The translations under genes were made by a program, and so were the position numbers. Shown here piece after piece: positions 15,949 through 19,205 of a DNA stretch of 19,205 nt. Each line of letters opens with the position of its first letter. Positions within the stretch are counted from its first letter, which is position 1. Under the pieces are notes generated by a model, which saw only the letters and a program-made list of their open reading frames with translations, was not told the DNA's origin and made no database searches. Source of the DNA: Actinomycetota bacterium (GTDB lineage: Bacteria > Actinomycetota > Humimicrobiia > Humimicrobiales > Humimicrobiaceae); NCBI GenBank assembly GCA_016870675.1, contig VGAU01000004.1, positions 1 to 19,205 on the forward strand, in the 5' to 3' direction.

Positions 15949-16323
15949 ATGGCTAAAAAAGTATTTGTTAGTTTCGACTTTAATAATGATAGTGGTATCA
16001 AAAATTTTGTAATGGGGCAGGCAAAATTACCAACATCTCCTTTTTGGGGTGCGGATTGGTCAATGAAAGAAGCGGCACCTCAGCACAAATGGGAAGATGA
16101 AGCAGAAAGAAGAATAAAACAGTGCGACATCGTTCTTGTTATGGTTGGGAGGCAAACTTATAAAGCAGACGGGGTATTAAAAGAAGTAGAATTTGCACGA
16201 GAATACGATAAGCCGATTGCGCAGATTATTGCTTATCATGATCTTATAAACCCGACTCCGGTCGCTAATGCAGGACGACTTTATAGATGGAGCTGGGAAA
16301 ACTTAAAAACCCTTCTTAATTAA
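15949..16323 (+). CDS. TIR-like (MTH538/ThsB-type) signalling protein 1
   Basis: The fold pattern of the MTH538 TIR-like family is clear: strand KKVFVSFDF (3-11), helix FVMGQAKL, PFWGADWSMKEAA, helix EDEAERRIKQCD, strand IVLVMVGRQTY (61-71), helix VLKEVEFARE with the putative catalytic Glu79, then strand IAQIIAYHD. In Thoeris, ThsB proteins of this family cleave NAD+ and make a cyclic or conjugated ADP-ribose signal. The conserved Glu suggests activity, although the Trp of the common WxxxE motif is replaced by Gly75. At 124 aa it is a single bare domain. It starts 10 nt after the membrane-protein stop with no Shine-Dalgarno and ends 2 nt before the second TIR gene. Confidence 0.8.
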   Translation: MAKKVFVSFDFNNDSGIKNFVMGQAKLPTSPFWGADWSMKEAAPQHKWEDEAERRIKQCDIVLVMVGRQTYKADGVLKEVEFAREYDKPIAQIIAYHDLINPTPVANAGRLYRWSWENLKTLLN

Positions 16324-16325
16324 CT

Positions 16326-16829
16326 ATGACGACAAAAAGACAAGTTTTTTATAGTTTTCATTACAAACCAGATTGTTGGCGTGCATCAACAGTTCGCAGC
16401 ATAGGTGCTATTGAGGGGAACAAACCAGCAACCGATAATGACTGGGAGGCAATCACAAGTAGTGGTGATGAAGCAATTAAAAAATGGATAAAAGATCAAA
16501 TGCAATATCGTTCATGTACGGTTGTTCTTGTTGGGAATAAAACCGCCGATAGGAAATGGATAAATTATGAAATAGTTAAGTCGTGGGATTCTGGTATGGG
16601 TGTTGTTGGTATATACATCCACGGCCTAAAAAACAGCCAAGGATATATTTCTGAAAAAGGGAATAACCCGTTTGACTACATAACTCACGGAGGAACCAAG
16701 GAAAAACTATCTACGATTGTGAAGTGTTATAATCCGGCAGGAGCTAACAGTAAAGAAAGATATGATTGGATTTCACAACATCTAGCCAATGCGGTTGAGG
16801 AAGCAATAAAGATTAGAAACAACAACTAA
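16326..16829 (+). CDS. TIR-like (MTH538/ThsB-type) signalling protein 2
   Basis: This 167-aa TIR-like protein has the ThsB hallmarks: strand RQVFYSFHYKPDCWRAS (5-21), the GAIEGNKPATDNDWE segment (27-41), helix DEAIKKWIKDQM, strand SCTVVLVGNKTA (63-74) and WINYE (78-82), a full WxxxE motif with the putative catalytic Glu82, then VVGIYIHGLK. This sequence type is frequent next to Thoeris-like effectors. It differs strongly from the first TIR, so the pair did not arise by recent duplication. One may be the sensor and the other the enzyme, or each may answer different phages. It is translated 2 nt after the previous stop. A terminator-like hairpin follows about 45 bp downstream. Confidence 0.82.
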   Translation: MTTKRQVFYSFHYKPDCWRASTVRSIGAIEGNKPATDNDWEAITSSGDEAIKKWIKDQMQYRSCTVVLVGNKTADRKWINYEIVKSWDSGMGVVGIYIHGLKNSQGYISEKGNNPFDYITHGGTKEKLSTIVKCYNPAGANSKERYDWISQHLANAVEEAIKIRNNN

Positions 16830-16875
16830 GCCCACCTGGTTATTATCAGCAACGACTAGTTTTCATTCAAACAAA

Positions 16876-16922
16876 AAGGGCTAATTTAATTTAGTCCTTA
16901 TAAAACTTTTTTTATTTTTTTT
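16876..16922 (+). terminator. Rho-independent-type terminator of the TIR operon
   Basis: AAGGGCTAA (16876-16884) pairs with TTAGTCCTT (16891-16899, one G-T pair) over a 6-nt loop. A T-rich run (16907-16922) follows after a short A-rich gap. It sits 47 bp after the second TIR stop, right for ending that operon. Confidence 0.55.
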
Positions 16923-17019
16923 AATATTTGTCTAATAATTTTTTAAATCTCCTCTTGACATCTTCATATAACTTCAAATTTACTGTAATAAACTTAATTT
17001 TAATGGGGTATTTACTTAA

Positions 17020-17262
17020 AAGGCTAATCTTTGTACTGACTCAGGTTGTGCCAAAGGCGGTAATTACAAAATTTGCTGTTCTAATAGCAGAGGTAATTGT
17101 CCTCATAGTTGTTCGGGCACTAATTATACTGGTACTTACGGTTCCGGTTGTTATTCGCCTGGCCATAGTGTAATAAGCTATCCCCAGAGTCCCCCTGGAG
17201 GTGCTAAACCCCTATACCGATACCAAAATCAAGCAACAGCTTGTATCCCTTTACTAAAATAG
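17020..17262 (+). pseudogene. Remnant of a Cys/Gly-rich, probably secreted protein
   Basis: An open frame between TAA 17017-17019 and TAG 17260-17262 reads LCTDSGCAKGGNYKICC, then GNCPHSCSGTNYTGTYGSGC. The eight cysteines and Gly/Ser/Thr/Tyr richness look like a disulfide-rich extracellular domain, not random AT-rich sequence. It has no start codon. Its 3' end runs into direct repeat B, whose sequence probably replaced the natural C-terminus. A different frame over the same DNA is a hydrophobic 81-codon ORF, judged an artefact. Confidence 0.4.
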
Positions 17263-17495
17263 GTACATAGAACTAAAAGTGGCTCTGCTCCTATAATTTA
17301 GTCAAGTAGTATTTTCCAAAATCAGTTACTTTTTACAGTGATTTTTTATCTTCAGGTTTATCAAAATAAAGTTTTATTTCTTCCAGTATCCGTTACCTGG
17401 TCTGGAGACAGAATTCGTTACTTTTTTATAGTTTTACTCTTGAACTAGTGGGGCTAAATTCATAATAAATTTTCTCATAAAACCGGGCACAAATA
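17174..17495 (+). repeat. Direct repeat B, right border of the defence island
   Basis: This is the partner of 7261-7583 in the same orientation, with the same order of conserved blocks, including the three CAAAATyCGTTAC-type units (about 17316, 17379 and 17407). No intact ORF is present. Gene remnants lie immediately on both sides (the Cys-rich piece upstream, the N-terminally open TadG frame downstream). Confidence 0.75.
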
Positions 17496-17523
17496 AAATT
17501 TGCCAAAGGAATTGAGGTTCTAA

Positions 17524-17850
17524 AAGAAAGACCCAGAGCATACCGAAGAAGAAAAAGAAATTGTTCGAATCTATATTTATCAGGATATTTGTAGATATGA
17601 TAACAAGGGTGTTGAAAAGGTCACTATATTTAATGGTAATTTTGCACCTTCTGCTGAGGGTAGTATAAATACCATTACAAAATTTGATTATAGCGGCAAC
17701 GAAGAAAGCATTTTACATATTTATCTCTATGCTCAGAATGGAGAAAGTGCTCATGTCTATTTTAACAACCCCATAAATGGTTTCAGGTCGATTAACTTAA
17801 TGTCAGAAGGAAGTAATTCTGATGCGAATATATGGCTGGTGGATACAATT
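17524..17850 (+). other. Open coding-like frame without a start, in frame with the TadG-like gene
   Basis: From TAA 17521-17523 the frame is open through to the TadG-like gene. It reads as protein (EEEKEIVRIYIYQDICRYD, then GVEKVTIFNGNFAPSAEG, then HIYLYAQNGESAHVYF), with an extracellular beta-rich look. No ATG occurs before 17800. It is either the 3' part of a gene whose start was lost at repeat B, or the N-terminal domain of a longer protein fused to the TadG-like segment. Confidence 0.45.
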
Positions 17851-18303
17851 ATGGTAAATTCGAATTTTAACCCTGAGCGGAATAGGGGTTCAGTCCTGCT
17901 TATAGTTGCTATATTACTACCTGTATTTATTTTACTATTGGGGTTTGTTGTAGATATAGGCAGAGCATTTCTATATAAAGAAGAAATAAATAAAGCTTGC
18001 ATGGTTGCAGCAGAAGAAGCTTCCAAATGTATTGATATTGAAGCGGCGCAAGATCTTGGTGTTAATAGACTGGCGGATAATTACCCGGATATAATCTATG
18101 AATTTTTTTATAAGAATTACAAAGAGACTGCTGACTGCAGTATTGGCAGTCTACAATATAATGTAATAGAAAGTATAGATAACCCCAAATATATAGAGGT
18201 ATATTGCGAAGCGGATGTCAGGTGCTTCTTTCTAAAAATAATTTCTATTAATAGTATAACAATTCACACCAAAGCCAACGGCAGGCTAAGAAGAATAAAA
18301 TAG
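17851..18303 (+). CDS. TadG/TadE-like Flp pilus assembly protein
   Basis: After a short polar N-terminus (VNSNFNPERNRGS) comes one hydrophobic helix, VLLIVAILLPVFILLLGFVV, then DIGRAFLYKEEINKACMVAAEEAS. This is the hallmark of TadG-type pseudopilin-like proteins: an RGS/RGA before the helix, a D-x-GR after it, then an Ala-rich helix. Such proteins are anchored in the inner membrane with their bulk outside and take part in Flp pilus biogenesis. Four cysteines occur in the outer domain. I chose ATG 17851 because GGTGG lies 8 nt upstream. ATG 17800 is an in-frame alternative, and the frame is open further upstream. No other tad genes are in the window. Confidence 0.65.
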   Translation: MVNSNFNPERNRGSVLLIVAILLPVFILLLGFVVDIGRAFLYKEEINKACMVAAEEASKCIDIEAAQDLGVNRLADNYPDIIYEFFYKNYKETADCSIGSLQYNVIESIDNPKYIEVYCEADVRCFFLKIISINSITIHTKANGRLRRIK

Positions 18304-18345
18304 AAATCTAGATATTAATAATATTTTTCAATTTTGCTTGACATT

Positions 18346-18361
18346 ATATCATATATGATAT
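18346..18361. promoter_or_regulatory. Perfect 16-bp palindrome, likely toxin-antitoxin operator
   Basis: ATATCATATATGATAT is a perfect palindrome ending 5 nt before the toxin ATG 18367. TTGACA (18338-18343) precedes it by 2 nt and TATAAT (18363-18368) follows, so it lies within promoter-like boxes. XRE-type antitoxins commonly repress their own operon through such sites. Confidence 0.5.
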
Positions 18362-18366
18362 ATATA

Positions 18367-18735
18367 ATGAAATGGGGGATAGAATTATATAAAACAGGAA
18401 GTGGAAAATACCCTGTTTTAGATTTTATACAATCTCTACCTCCTAAACAGAGAGCTAAAATTGAAAAGGAAATTGATTTATTGGAATTGCACGGGATATA
18501 TTTGCCTTATCCTTATACACGAAAAATTAGAGGAGATAGGTATAAAGATTTATAGGAGTTAAGAATTAGATTTTGCGCAAGTCAATTTAGAATAATTTAT
18601 TTTTTATATATGAAAGATATATTTGTCTTGGTTCATGCTTTTTTAAAAAAGAAACAAAAGATTCCTAAAAATGAATTAGAGATAGCAAGAGGGCGAATGA
18701 TCGATTATTTAGATAGATGCAAAGGAGTAAAATAG
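18367..18735 (+). pseudogene. HigB/Gp49-type (RelE superfamily) toxin with an internal amber codon
   Basis: The frame reads MKWGIELYKTGSGKYPVLDF, then RKIRGDRYKDL-*-ELRIRF, then IYFLYMKDIFVLVHAFLKKK and RGRMIDYLDR, ending at TAG 18733-18735. This is a full-length Gp49/HigB ribosome-dependent mRNA interferase (122 codons), broken only by TAG 18553-18555 at codon 63. The family has LWELR at this place, so the mutation is TGG to TAG. The truncated 62-aa product lacks the core beta strands and should be inactive unless the stop is read through. The antitoxin follows 2 nt later and is intact. ATG 18367 fits the family start better than upstream TTG 18334. Either inactivation of the toxin or a sequence error would explain it. 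Confidence 0.75.
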
Positions 18736-18737
18736 TT

Positions 18738-19019
18738 ATGGAATGGAAAAAAGCTAAAAAGATAATAAATAAAGACCCGGAAGTTTTAGAAGAATTAAAA
18801 AATCTTGAGCTGGAGTACCAGATTAAAAGTCAGATAATTACTTTAAGGAAAGAAAAAAAGTTGACCCAAAAAGAGCTGGCAGAATTAATTGGGGATAAAC
18901 AGTCAAATATTTCCAGGCTTGAAAGCGGGAATTATAATCCTACTTTAGCTAAATTGAAAAAAATAGCTGATTGTCTGAATCAGAGATTAGATATAAGATT
19001 TGTTGATAAAGTACGCTAG
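18738..19019 (+). CDS. HigA-type XRE-family antitoxin
   Basis: This 93-aa protein has an N-terminal helix (EWKKAKKIINKDPEVLEELK), characteristic of antitoxins paired with Gp49-type toxins, and a classical HTH-XRE domain: LTQKELAELIGDKQSNISRLESGNYNPTLAKLKKIA (about residues 43-80). It should neutralise the upstream HigB-like toxin and repress the operon, probably via the palindrome at 18346. GGAG lies 10 nt before ATG 18738. The GTG/ATG region upstream would only add residues overlapping the toxin gene. All HTH positions look intact, in contrast to the toxin gene. Confidence 0.82.
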   Translation: MEWKKAKKIINKDPEVLEELKNLELEYQIKSQIITLRKEKKLTQKELAELIGDKQSNISRLESGNYNPTLAKLKKIADCLNQRLDIRFVDKVR

Positions 19020-19081
19020 TTGGTTAAATAAATGTTGCTAAGTTGAGATTTTTTAAATGACATAAAATGTTTTAATACCTA

Positions 19082-19110
19082 TTGACTTTTTTAGTATTAT
19101 TTCTAATAAT
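19082..19110 (+). promoter_or_regulatory. Candidate sigma-70 promoter
   Basis: TTGACT (19082-19087) and AATAAT (19105-19110) are separated by 17 nt, matching sigma-70 boxes well in a non-coding stretch after the antitoxin. It would drive a gene beyond the right edge. The region is very AT-rich, so chance matches are likely. Confidence 0.35.
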
Positions 19111-19168
19111 AAAAATGTAGATTTATATAAATATATAATTATTATAGTAGATAATTGGAAGAATCTGA

Positions 19169-19187
19169 GGACGGAACAGATATCCGT
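19169..19187. other. Short hairpin near the right edge
   Basis: GACGGA and TCCGTC flank a 7-nt centre (ACAGATA). No T-run follows, so it is not a terminator. It may be a leader structure of the next gene. Confidence 0.25.
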
Positions 19188-19205
19188 CACCCCGTGTTTT
19201 ATACG

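Noticed and set aside
16928..17173. Hydrophobic 81-codon plus-strand ORF
   Set aside because: It starts at TTG inside the terminator T-tract and overlaps a different frame with a more protein-like Cys/Gly-rich sequence. The Val/Ile/Leu content is the expected shadow of that frame.
3820..18555. Reassignment of TAG to an amino acid
   Set aside because: Intact genes in the window end at TAG (for example 6910, 18303, 19019), and the two internal TAGs would need different residues (Gln-like and Trp).

Overview
The window is AT-rich DNA, roughly one third G+C by eye, with short operons, mixed Shine-Dalgarno use and many broken gene pieces. It looks like an accessory region from an uncultured, metagenome-type bacterium. 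No rRNA, tRNA or informative housekeeping gene is present, so no phylum is assigned. A TadG-like pilus protein and a HigB/HigA-type toxin-antitoxin pair fit a bacterium.

Layout. (1) 1-3502 resembles a small integron cassette array without an integrase. Two near-identical 122-bp elements (403-524 and 3294-3415) have the architecture of attC sites read on the minus strand. They bracket two minus-strand genes of unknown function (572 and 220 aa). A 39-aa DUF104/AF2212-like antitoxin ORF starts 25 bp after the second site. (2) 3503-6910 carries plus-strand genes: a 42-aa helical protein, a zinc-ribbon gene with an in-frame amber codon, a single-pass membrane protein with an SH3-like domain, a Cys-rich helical-repeat protein, and a protein ending in a Kre9/KNH-type Ig-like domain. 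A HEAT-repeat remnant follows (6955-7221). (3) 7261-17495 is bounded by two diverged direct repeats of about 320 bp and holds a defence island. A truncated ParB-like HTH gene overlaps a type III Mod methyltransferase. Next come a PHP-nuclease/SMC-like ATPase (TrlF-like) and a type III Res helicase-nuclease. A second operon encodes a small multi-pass membrane protein and two ThsB-like (MTH538-type) TIR proteins. (4) 17020-19205 carries gene remnants, a TadG-like pilus protein, and a HigB-type toxin gene with an internal TAG followed by an intact HigA-type antitoxin.

How the genes may work together. Mod and Res would make a restriction-modification enzyme. The PHP-ATPase between them may be a second-line effector that senses damage or restriction failure, as RloC and PrrC do in type I loci. 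In the adjacent operon the TIR proteins probably make a nucleotide signal that opens or clusters the membrane protein, a Thoeris-like logic with no SIR2, macro or caspase effector present. These functional links are inference from domain content and gene order.
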